DNA of 32,620 bases from Microcystis aeruginosa Ma_SC_T_19800800_S464 (GTDB lineage: Bacteria; Cyanobacteriota; Cyanobacteriia; Cyanobacteriales; Microcystaceae), in the NCBI GenBank assembly GCA_007095785.1, contig SFBL01000107.1, positions 1 to 32,620 on the forward strand, given 5' to 3'. Under the pieces are notes generated by a model that saw only the letters and a program-made list of their open reading frames with translations, had not been told where the DNA came from and did no database searches. The position numbers and the translations under genes are program-made. Below are positions 25,246 through 32,199 of this stretch, piece by piece; positions within the stretch are counted from its first letter, which is position 1; the number at the start of each line of letters is the position of its first letter.

Positions 25246-25821
25246 ATGAGCCAAATGGAGACGCAGAAATGTGACCTTTGCCGAGGGGGATTTTGTAATA
25301 TTTGCCCCCAGACTAAAAAAAATTGGGATTTAGATAGATTATTTGAGGATCTGAAATGTGTACTTATTCTTCAAGATGACTATGAATCTATCGATAAGGT
25401 TCCTAAGGAAGCATGGAAGTCCGCTCAAAGAGGAAATAAAACACTAAAAGCAAAGGAAAAATGTTGGTTATGTTTACTATTACAAGGCTATGATGTAAAA
25501 CAGATAGAAAGCTATTTACATTTAACTAATATTAAAGGAGACCTGTCTAAAAGTATTTACAAACGGATTAGTTTTCTGGCTTCCGGCAAACAAATAGGTG
25601 ATTGGGCGCGAGTTCCTATTTACCTTGAGCATCATGTTAACTCAGCCTACACTTGGAATTATAGAAAAAATACCTACACCTCAGTTACAAATGAAGAAAT
25701 CGGTATTAATATTAAGCTGAGTAAGACAGATGAAAACCCAATCAATCGTTCTAGAATAGTTGAAGTATTCAGGCTTCTTAAAATTGATATTAGGGAGGAA
25801 GATATAGAAATAATAGGGTAA
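25246..25821 (+). CDS. Cys-cluster protein with possible HTH, function unknown
   Basis: I do not recognise this 191-aa protein with certainty. The start has a compact cysteine cluster (KCDLCRGGFCNICPQ) that looks like a zinc-binding knuckle. Residues about 65-105 (LKAKEKCWLCLLLQGYDVKQ, then IESYLHLTNIKGDLSKSIYK) resemble the small winged-HTH module found at the N-terminus of cyanobacterial NTPase and CHAT-type conflict proteins, in which WLCLLLQGYD corresponds to the first helix pair. The remaining C-terminal part is beta-rich and polar. It lies 84 bases left of the inverted-repeat segment that carries the CHAT protease operon and is read in the same direction, so it may belong with it. Function and link are inference. 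Confidence 0.55.
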   Translation: MSQMETQKCDLCRGGFCNICPQTKKNWDLDRLFEDLKCVLILQDDYESIDKVPKEAWKSAQRGNKTLKAKEKCWLCLLLQGYDVKQIESYLHLTNIKGDLSKSIYKRISFLASGKQIGDWARVPIYLEHHVNSAYTWNYRKNTYTSVTNEEIGINIKLSKTDENPINRSRIVEVFRLLKIDIREEDIEIIG

Positions 25822-25869
25822 GATAATGATCTCTGGCTCTTCGGTTTGTGTTATGCAATAGACTGGGGT

Positions 25870-25891
25870 TATAAGGGATGGAACCCTTATA
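25870..25891. repeat. 8-bp hairpin before the left inverted repeat
   Basis: TATAAGGG and CCCTTATA pair perfectly across a 6-base loop, 48 bases after the preceding gene. There is no T-run, so it is a weak terminator candidate or part of a repeat element. Confidence 0.5.
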
Positions 25892-25905
25892 TAGAAAGGC
25901 ATTTA

Positions 25906-26021
25906 GCGATTTTTGTCAATTGTTTTTGATCTAGAGCGAACTAATCAATTAAGTCTCTTGCCAGATAAGGATTTAGTCGATTTATGTCCCCCTATCGAAC
26001 CATACCAAGTAACGAAGAACC
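25906..26021 (+). repeat. Left arm of 116-bp inverted repeat
   Basis: This 116-bp sequence is the reverse complement of 32084-32199 with about three mismatches. Its right 30 bases are the antisense of the last codons of the PIN toxin gene at the far end, so it contains a fragment of a second copy of that gene's 3' end. Confidence 0.93.
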
Positions 26022-26069
26022 TGATCTCTTAGTTAAATTGATTACGATTATTTTTCCAAAGCTCAGTAA

Positions 26070-26165
26070 TATAGCGGTTCTCGCATCTGTGCGGCACACT
26101 TAAACGTTTGCTGATTAAGCTGTTTAGGATCGGGAATGTACCTCTTGTGAATCAGAAACGCTATA
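26070..26165 (+). mobile_element. 96-bp MITE-like element, left copy
   Basis: The element begins TATAGCGGTT and ends AAACGCTATA, imperfect 10-bp terminal inverted repeats. It matches 30586-30681 in inverted orientation, with the same 96-bp length and about 15 differences. It encodes nothing. Ends starting TATA suggest TA insertion sites. Confidence 0.85.
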
Positions 26166-26226
26166 AATAATTTCTGAAAATCATTAGATTCAAAAACATT
26201 CAACAAGTAAAATTAAGGAGCAAATC

Positions 26227-26898
26227 ATGACCAATCAGGCTGACGCACAAAATCAAAATACTATAATTCAACTGAAGGGTAACTATCAAATACTTGATCG
26301 GTTATGCGAACTATTTGAGTCTGGAGAATTAGAAAAAGCACTCGGTATTTCTATTTTAGAATTAGAAGCCTTTAGTCTAAAAAAAATTATAGTGTTAGAA
26401 GAACCTAAATCAAATGCTAAAATTTTAGATATATCAAAAAATACAATAACGATTCAAGAATCTGCTGTTATAGAAACATCAACCGCTATTGAATCTATAA
26501 AAAGTGAGATAGTTTCCCTATTGAGTTTCTGGCAAAATTGTCTTGAAAATCAAGGATTTAAAACGGCAACGCTTGGGAACTCAATTAGTCGAAAAAAAGT
26601 AATTGAATTAGACCAACATCTGATCGAATTAATTTTGACGATTGACGAAATTAATAAAAAAGAAATTCGCATATATTTGAAAGTTAGACCTCACAACGGT
26701 AAAGGTTATTTGCCTGAGAATCTGATTGTTTCTGTCTTCGATGAAGAAGGAGAATTTTTTCCCTCTCAAAAAACAAATGGACAAACTAATATTCTTGATC
26801 TTACGATAGGACATAGCTTTGTTTGTAAAACCAATGATTCTTTTAAAATTAGTTTTACTCTCAATGAAATTACAATAGTAGAAAGCTTTCCAGGATAG
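26227..26898 (+). CDS. DUF1822-like protein, partner of CHAT protease
   Basis: The 223-aa product has a helical N-terminal half (LCELFESGELEKALGISILE) and a beta-sandwich C-terminal part with the DUF1822 pattern (IRIYLKVRPHNGKGYLPENL, then SVFDEEGEFFPSQ, and a closing SFKISFTLNE with VESF). DUF1822 proteins are cyanobacterial, of unknown function, and very often lie next to CHAT-domain proteins, exactly as here: the CHAT gene starts 13 bases later. The typical N-terminal core of the family is poorly matched, so the call rests on the C-terminal part and the context. ATG 26227 is preceded by AAGGAGCAAATC, a strong ribosome site. It probably opens the three-gene operon; a role as sensor or substrate of the protease is inferred. 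Confidence 0.72.
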   Translation: MTNQADAQNQNTIIQLKGNYQILDRLCELFESGELEKALGISILELEAFSLKKIIVLEEPKSNAKILDISKNTITIQESAVIETSTAIESIKSEIVSLLSFWQNCLENQGFKTATLGNSISRKKVIELDQHLIELILTIDEINKKEIRIYLKVRPHNGKGYLPENLIVSVFDEEGEFFPSQKTNGQTNILDLTIGHSFVCKTNDSFKISFTLNEITIVESFPG

Positions 26899-26911
26899 AA
26901 AAGAGATTGCT

Positions 26912-29245
26912 ATGTCAAAAAAAATTTATTTTAAAATTGGTTCCTGTCTTCAATTGCCAAACCGAATGGCAGTTCTACCCGTCACTTTGACTATCTCTGA
27001 CTCTAAAGGCCGTTTGGAAGAAAGAAGCTCCTATCTTTCAATTATGCCAGAGCAACTTAGTCAGACATTTAATATCTGGAAAAATTACATCATTCCAGAC
27101 TCTCCCCGACGACCTGAAATAAAATCTCTGTCTGAGCAACTATCAAGTACCGATGGTAATATTAGTTTACAGAAACTGGCTGAAAATTTAAAAACAGAAA
27201 TGAATCAATGGTTAACAGATACTCAAAGTTGGATTAACGAAAAGGGTGAAGTTGACTCAAAAATTCAAAACACCTTAGAAAAATACGCAAATTCACAAGA
27301 AGAAATTCAACTTTTTATACAAACTGAAGATCGAATATTAAGAGGATTTCCTTGGCAAGAGTGGGAATTTTTGCAGCCTTTATTTCGTCTGCACAAAAAT
27401 ACAGAGTTATCTGTGAGCGCAACGGATTTCGCACGTCCCGAACAAAAACAAACCATTAACCGCTTAGATACAAGAGTTCGGATTTTAGCTATTTTCGCAG
27501 ATAACGAATTAGATGAAAATAATGAATATAAGCAAGAAAAAGAATCTCTCGATCGATTAAAAAAATATGGTGCTTTTATTCAGACACTTTATCAGCCGAA
27601 TTACTCGGATTTAATTGAAGCTCTAGAAGAACCAGCAGGTTGGCATATCTTCTTTTTTGCAGGTCATAGTCACAGTAATCCAGACGGTAGAATTGGCTGG
27701 CTGCAAATTAGTTGGCTAGATAATAATCAAAAACTTCAAACAAAAGAAATTGAGATTAATGAATTAACCAAATGGATGCAAAAATTGATTAATGATAAAC
27801 TACAACTGGCAATTTTTAACTCCTGTGACGGTTTAGGATTAGCCAATCAACTAACTTCTCTAAATCTCCCTTACTGTATCGTAATGCGGGAAAGAGTAGA
27901 TTCTTCCTTTGCAGGTACATTACTTACTCATTTGCTAAAGGCTTTTGTTGAAAAGGAAAAATCTATATTTGCCTCGATGCGTTATGCTCGTGAACAACTA
28001 TTATCGGAATATGATCAGGGATTTAAACCATCGGGAAAAAGTTGGCTACCTGTTATTGTCGCTAACCCAGAGGCCCCTGAGTTAACTTGGGATAGTTTGT
28101 TTATAGAACGTCGCTTGGGTCCCAAATGTGAATTAATTTTATTGTTTTTTTTAGTCGTTATAGCGATTGGATTACCGTTAAGTATTTTAGGAGAATTTGG
28201 CAGTCTTAATACTTTGCGGTTTTATGCACAGCTTTATCCTCATATCATTGTTTATCCTTCACTATTTCTGCCTTTGTCACTATTCTCTCTTTATCGAGCC
28301 TTTAGCTTAATACTAAAAAAAACAGGAATAATTTTGATGGTTACTACTCTTATTGCATTTGCATCTATAATTGCTATTTTTACAGAATTAAATTCTGATC
28401 CGTTATTCTTATTTGAAATTAAACCCGATAGCAGTATTATTCTTGAAATACAGGAATTAAATGCAATTCTAATCAGTAAAAATATTAATAAGTATCAACT
28501 TCCTCCTCAATGGTTAAATGAAATTAATTTAAAAGAGAAAGTTAATCTTGATAAACAATATATCGAAGCTTTTATTAAGGGAATTATTCAGCCTCCTGAA
28601 AAAAATAATGAAGCTAATGGAATTTTTTTGAGTATTGCCCATAGTCATCAACTTTGGTCAAAGCATTACTCTATAAGTCGCTTTTTTTATTTGTTCAATT
28701 ACTGGGCAATTTTTTTCTGTGCTTTTGAATTGACAGCTTTTTTGTCGGAAAATATTTTTAATGACAACTCTGTATTTAACATTGATAAGTATCTCAAATA
28801 TATTTTGTTGTGTGATATCGGATTGCTTCTCTGGATCCCTTTTGATAATTATTATACCAAACAAGTTAAAAGTTTATTATTTCAAACAGATAACTTAGAA
28901 ACCAATCTCAGAATTTTTGTTTATTTATTTATTGCTTTTCTTCTATTAATGACTATTGTTTTTATAATCAAAAATCCTAGAATTAAAATATGGAATCATA
29001 AAGCAAGTTTAGCTTTTCTTTTTATTGCCATTTTCGTTTTCTCAATTTCAATAAATCAATTCATTTTGTCAAAAATAAACCAATCCTTCGGTCTTGCTAG
29101 TAAAAGTCTCTTTGTTACTTGGACAGGGGGTTTTTTCTTTCTAATGCTGGTCATATATCCTATTATCATTTTCTTGATTGAAGGGAAACAATTAGAAAAA
29201 AAACTTGTAGGCTTTAAAAAACTTATTAATTTCTTACGCTCATGA
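26912..29245 (+). CDS. CHAT-domain protease with eight C-terminal membrane helices
   Basis: The 777-aa product is a caspase-like (CHAT, clan CD) cysteine peptidase joined to a membrane module. Residues about 1-130 form the N-terminal lead seen in cyanobacterial CHAT proteins, and the CHAT domain runs from about 150 to 395. The catalytic pair is visible: His252 in FFFAGHSHS and Cys305 in AIFNSCDGLGLA, followed by IVMRERVDSSFAGTLL and FASMRYAREQLL. From about residue 405 to 760 come some eight hydrophobic helices (CELILLFFLVVIAIGLPL first, FFFLMLVIYPIIIFLI last), so the peptidase is tethered to the membrane on the cytoplasmic side. Its ATG has AAAAGAGATTGCT upstream, a weak site, suggesting coupling to the DUF1822 gene. 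Its stop overlaps the next start (ATGA). Confidence 0.93.
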   Translation: MSKKIYFKIGSCLQLPNRMAVLPVTLTISDSKGRLEERSSYLSIMPEQLSQTFNIWKNYIIPDSPRRPEIKSLSEQLSSTDGNISLQKLAENLKTEMNQWLTDTQSWINEKGEVDSKIQNTLEKYANSQEEIQLFIQTEDRILRGFPWQEWEFLQPLFRLHKNTELSVSATDFARPEQKQTINRLDTRVRILAIFADNELDENNEYKQEKESLDRLKKYGAFIQTLYQPNYSDLIEALEEPAGWHIFFFAGHSHSNPDGRIGWLQISWLDNNQKLQTKEIEINELTKWMQKLINDKLQLAIFNSCDGLGLANQLTSLNLPYCIVMRERVDSSFAGTLLTHLLKAFVEKEKSIFASMRYAREQLLSEYDQGFKPSGKSWLPVIVANPEAPELTWDSLFIERRLGPKCELILLFFLVVIAIGLPLSILGEFGSLNTLRFYAQLYPHIIVYPSLFLPLSLFSLYRAFSLILKKTGIILMVTTLIAFASIIAIFTELNSDPLFLFEIKPDSSIILEIQELNAILISKNINKYQLPPQWLNEINLKEKVNLDKQYIEAFIKGIIQPPEKNNEANGIFLSIAHSHQLWSKHYSISRFFYLFNYWAIFFCAFELTAFLSENIFNDNSVFNIDKYLKYILLCDIGLLLWIPFDNYYTKQVKSLLFQTDNLETNLRIFVYLFIAFLLLMTIVFIIKNPRIKIWNHKASLAFLFIAIFVFSISINQFILSKINQSFGLASKSLFVTWTGGFFFLMLVIYPIIIFLIEGKQLEKKLVGFKKLINFLRS

Positions 29246-29847
29246 AACTCTTATCATCATCACAAATAACAACTTCTGTAGTGATCACTTTTCTCTATAT
29301 TCTACCTGTTGTTTTACTTCTAATAAAGGTTATTCCGTTTAGCGATCGCTTTTTAGTATTAGCCATTACAGGAGCATTGATTATCGGTTTAGCACTGCTC
29401 AACGAGATTTCTCTAGCAGATTTAGGCTTTAATCATCAAAATTTATTACCAGCGATTAAAGATATTTTACCCGTAACCATAATATCTTCCGTTTTAATGA
29501 TTGCCTTTTATCTTAATCATGGAATGCGAATTGATAATACTGGTATTCCCTGGTACTTCTATGTATTTTATATTTCCCTTTCATCGCCGCTACAGGAATT
29601 TTTATACCGTTCCTACCTTTTTAACCGACTTGCTCAAATTCAACTTAATCAAGGTTCTATCATTATCATCACTGCTATTCTTTATAGTTTTGCTCATAGC
29701 ATTTATCAAGACCTGCTAACAGTCTTATTAAGTTTAATTATCGGTTTATATTGGGCATATCACTATAATCGCTTTAAGAATTTTTATAGTATTACCCTTA
29801 GCCATACAATTCTTGGTATTATCGCAATTCTTACAGGCAGTGTATAA
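29242..29847 (+). CDS. CPBP (CAAX-type) intramembrane metalloprotease
   Basis: The 201-aa product has about six membrane helices and the motifs of CPBP (Abi/Rce1-like) proteases: motif 1 SSPLQEFLYRSYLF, motif 2 YSFAHSIYQD and motif 3 LSHTILGIIA. In the usual motif 1 (EExxxR) the first Glu is replaced by Gln (QEFLYR); the arginine and both histidines remain. Members cleave prenylated or other membrane proteins, and in bacteria some serve bacteriocin immunity or transport. Its ATG overlaps the TGA of the CHAT gene by four bases, so the two membrane proteases are translated together. That suggests a two-step protease device or that one guards the other; this is inference. Whether the Gln abolishes activity is not known. 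Confidence 0.85.
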   Translation: MKLLSSSQITTSVVITFLYILPVVLLLIKVIPFSDRFLVLAITGALIIGLALLNEISLADLGFNHQNLLPAIKDILPVTIISSVLMIAFYLNHGMRIDNTGIPWYFYVFYISLSSPLQEFLYRSYLFNRLAQIQLNQGSIIIITAILYSFAHSIYQDLLTVLLSLIIGLYWAYHYNRFKNFYSITLSHTILGIIAILTGSV

Positions 29848-29884
29848 CCGACTTACTCATGCAATACAAAAACACTAGCTATAC

Positions 29885-30021
29885 TATAAGTTAAAAGGTT
29901 GACCATGGATTTCCCTCATCTATTTGTTAAAAGGCAATTATAAAGACTAAATTTTGGGAATTACATAAGCTTTAATTTTATAGCTATTACGACTTCCTTT
30001 TGGACTAAACCAATTGCCAGA
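29885..30021 (+). repeat. 137-bp direct repeat, copy A
   Basis: It is identical to 30682-30818 except for one base (GACC here, AACC there). It contains the 3' end of the secreted-protein pseudogene and its downstream sequence. Confidence 0.93.
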
Positions 30022-30446
30022 AGAGATGTCCCCGAATCAGGTGAAATATCATAAGCACCAGCTAAACTCTGTTCTGGTCTGCCCGCAATAGGAATAACTG
30101 CATCCTCTGCAAATAAATCAAAAGAGGCTTTACTTTGACCAGAGCCAACCTGAATATCTATTCTTAAAGTTCCCCCTGTAATGAAATCAGTTGTATCTAT
30201 GCGAATAATTTTATAATTTAGATTACCATGTCCCGGTGCGACAAGCTGACCTTCATATTCTGCATATTTTTTTTTTCTAGTTAACACTAATTTAGGTTCT
30301 TCTAAGATTTGCTTATCATCACTATTCTTCAAAATAGGACTGGCAATGAATAATTGTCCTAACATTGGCTTGTAAGCAATTAAATTTAATAAATTTAAAC
30401 AAAGAAAACAGTTAAGTAAATTTACTATCTTTTTAAGAGAGGTCAT
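29947..30446 (-). pseudogene. Frameshifted secreted protein gene
   Basis: I do not recognise the family. The product opens with a signal-like hydrophobic stretch (IVNLLNCFLCLNLLNLIAY), then a beta-rich mature domain (YAEYEGQLVAPGHGNLNY, DFITGGTLRIDIQVGSGQ, AGAYDISPDSGT). After SGT the open frame continues to 29961 with a different reading, LLAIGLVQKEVV. The other frame reads a more natural ending, SSGNWFSPKGSRNSY and KIKAYVIPKI, to TAG 29947. The change falls in a TCTCTT run at about 30024-30030, consistent with a 2-base slippage that adds CT. The intact version would be about 165 aa. The same 3' end recurs at 30682-30818. It is convergent with the CPBP gene and faces away from the MITE cluster. 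Confidence 0.65.
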
Positions 30447-30488
30447 AGCTTTTATAACGGTTCAGAAGGGTCAAGGATATGATAGCAT

Positions 30489-30595
30489 AAACGCTATAGT
30501 CATTTCAGATAAATCTGATACACTCTAGACCGACAAAACCCTTATGAACTCTGGGATTGATATTCTCAATCTTAATTGAAATGACTATAGCGTTT
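30489..30595. mobile_element. 107-bp MITE-like element with 19-bp terminal inverted repeats
   Basis: AAACGCTATAGTCATTTCA at 30489-30507 is perfectly inverted at 30577-30595. The 69-base interior codes for nothing. Its right end overlaps the start of the 96-bp element, the two sharing TATAGCGTTT. Confidence 0.9.
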
Positions 30596-30681
30596 CCTGT
30601 TAACAAGAGGTACATTCTCAATCCTGAAAAGCTTAATCAGCAAAGGTTAAAGTGTGCCACACAGATGTGAGAACCGCTATA
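30586..30681 (-). mobile_element. 96-bp MITE-like element, right copy
   Basis: This is the inverted counterpart of 26070-26165: on the minus strand it begins TATAGCGGTTCTC and ends AAACGCTATA. It joins directly to copy B of the 137-bp repeat. Confidence 0.87.
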
Positions 30682-30818
30682 TATAAGTTAAAAGGTTAAC
30701 CATGGATTTCCCTCATCTATTTGTTAAAAGGCAATTATAAAGACTAAATTTTGGGAATTACATAAGCTTTAATTTTATAGCTATTACGACTTCCTTTTGG
30801 ACTAAACCAATTGCCAGA
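30682..30818 (+). repeat. 137-bp direct repeat, copy B (gene 3'-end remnant)
   Basis: This second copy of 29885-30021 holds only the 3' end of a secreted-protein gene, cut off at its right edge where unrelated sequence begins. It is a remnant and not a functional gene. Confidence 0.9.
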
Positions 30819-30823
30819 CAAGC

Positions 30824-30858
30824 AAGCTAGAAGCTTTGACCACACAAGCTTCTAGCTT
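30824..30858. repeat. 13-bp perfect inverted repeat
   Basis: AAGCTAGAAGCTT pairs with AAGCTTCTAGCTT around a 9-base loop, right at the edge of direct repeat B. It could be a terminator, an operator or the end of another small element. The stretch from 30859 to 31039 holds a 61-codon minus-strand open frame (30827-31012) with no recognisable family, possibly an IS or gene fragment. Confidence 0.6.
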
Positions 30859-31039
30859 CTCTCGCCAAAAATAGATCGATGACCAGCAAAAAGCTAACGA
30901 AAGAATCAGGGATGGGAGCGAGCTTACTAGGAATTTTATCGATAAATGGGAGCCAGTGCGGAAAACTTATTCGATCAAAAGCTCTATAAAGCTTATGATG
31001 TATCGATTTCATGGTTCTTGTCCCCCTGTCAGATTGGTA

Positions 31040-31048
31040 TGTTAAAAT
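31040..31048 (+). promoter_or_regulatory. Possible extended -10 element upstream of HTH antitoxin
   Basis: TGTTAAAAT matches an extended -10 sequence with two mismatches, about 40 bases before ATG 31088. TTGTCC lies 19 bases further upstream as a poor -35. Confidence 0.3.
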
Positions 31049-31087
31049 GAGGTGAAATAATATAAATGCGTGGAGTCATTCTCTGAT

Positions 31088-31567
31088 ATGAGTAAATATT
31101 TTAATTTTGACCCAACTCATTTTCTTGTCGAACCCGAAGAAACTGAACAAATAACCCAATTAAATCAGCTGCTTAATAAAGAAATACCGACGAGACTCGT
31201 CACTGAACAGGGAGAAAATGTCTATATTCCCGAATCGGTTTTAATGGTACTTCGTTACAGTGTAGCTGCCTTAGCATCGGGACAGGTAATTCAGTTAAAT
31301 GTTACCCCTCAGGATTTAACTATAGAAAAAGCGGCTAATTTGTTAAATGTTTCTAACTCTTATCTAATAAAATTACTAGAACAGGGGCAAATTTTATCGA
31401 CTAATGTAGGCAGTGATCGACGAATAAAACGAGAAGATTTGCTAATATATAAAGAGAAAAAATATCAAGAAAGAGAACAAATTTTAAATAACCTTGTAGC
31501 CATGACTGAAGCGGAAGGACTATACAGAAAAGATGAGAAATTAAACCTAGATGACAGCAGAGCCTAG
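31088..31567 (+). CDS. HTH antitoxin of a PIN toxin-antitoxin pair
   Basis: The 159-aa product (165 aa from GTG 31070) has the layout of excisionase-like antitoxins. An N-terminal part with short beta strands (TRLVTEQGENVYIPESVLMV) is followed by the HTH core LTIEKAANLLNVSNSYLIKL, then the wing LEQGQILSTNVGSDRRIKRE and a basic C-terminal helix (DLLIYKEKKYQEREQIL). The tail probably wraps the toxin. The stop overlaps the start of the PIN toxin gene by 17 bases, a typical antitoxin-first operon with translational coupling. The PIN gene is frameshifted, so the antitoxin may now lack a partner. It probably represses its own promoter; ATG 31088 gives the most natural N-terminus. A strong ribosome site is not visible. 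Confidence 0.85.
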   Translation: MSKYFNFDPTHFLVEPEETEQITQLNQLLNKEIPTRLVTEQGENVYIPESVLMVLRYSVAALASGQVIQLNVTPQDLTIEKAANLLNVSNSYLIKLLEQGQILSTNVGSDRRIKREDLLIYKEKKYQEREQILNNLVAMTEAEGLYRKDEKLNLDDSRA

Positions 31568-32113
31568 GGTTGTTTTAGATGCTTGTGTTCTTATTCCTCA
31601 GTATTTACGCGATACTTTATTATCAATTGCTTGGCAAGGTTTATACTCGCCTTACTGGTCGAAATTAATTTTAGAAGAAACAACCCGCAATCTGATTAAT
31701 CGATATAATATAACTTCAATAAAAGCCCTTAATTTAGTGGAGACAATGCAGCTTTTCCCGAAGCCATGGTTGAAGTGCCATCTGGTTTAATTGAGTTAAT
31801 GACAAACGACTTAAAAGACCGTCATGTTTTAGCAACTGCTGTTATGGCTAAAGCTAATCTAATTTTAACTAATAATATTACCGACTTTTCACTGTCAGCT
31901 TTAGAAACTTGGGGTATAAAGGCTCAATCTCCTGATACTTTTTTAAGTAATTTGTTCCATGAATATCCCGAAGAAATTAAATTCAGTCTAAATAGGCAAG
32001 TCAAGAAATATAAAAATCCTCAAAAAACTCTAGCTGAATTACTAGAGTTTTTAGATAAAAAAGCCAATTTATCTAATTTTTGTGGTTCTTCGTTACTTGG
32101 TATGGTTCGATAG
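31551..32113 (+). pseudogene. Frameshifted PIN-domain toxin
   Basis: Two overlapping frames together make one PIN RNase of about 187 aa. The first frame (ATG 31551 to 31790) has the initial Asp motif VVLDACVLIPQYLRDTLLS and the acidic strand LILEETTRNLI. The second (to TAG 32113) has DLKDRHVLATAVMAKAN and LTNNITDFS, which hold the remaining acidic residues. The frames switch near 31750, in CAGCTTTTCCC, where the first reads LFPKPW and the second FPEAMVEV. A one- or two-base slip in the T-run explains it. PIN toxins cleave RNA, and without the shift the four acids would be complete. The last 30 bases are duplicated in inverted form at 25991-26021. Rare programmed frameshifting is an alternative. 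Confidence 0.85.
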
Positions 32114-32199
32114 GGGGGCATAAATTGACTAAATCCTTATCTGGCAAGAGACTTAATTGATGAGTTCGCTCTAGATCAAAAACAATTGACAAAAATCGC
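32084..32199 (-). repeat. Right arm of 116-bp inverted repeat
   Basis: This is the reverse complement of 25906-26021 with about three differences. It covers the 3' end of the PIN toxin gene and 86 bases downstream. Confidence 0.93.

Noticed and set aside
30827-31012. 61-codon minus-strand frame as a gene
   Set aside because: No recognisable domain and it starts inside a rearranged region; mentioned only as a possible fragment.
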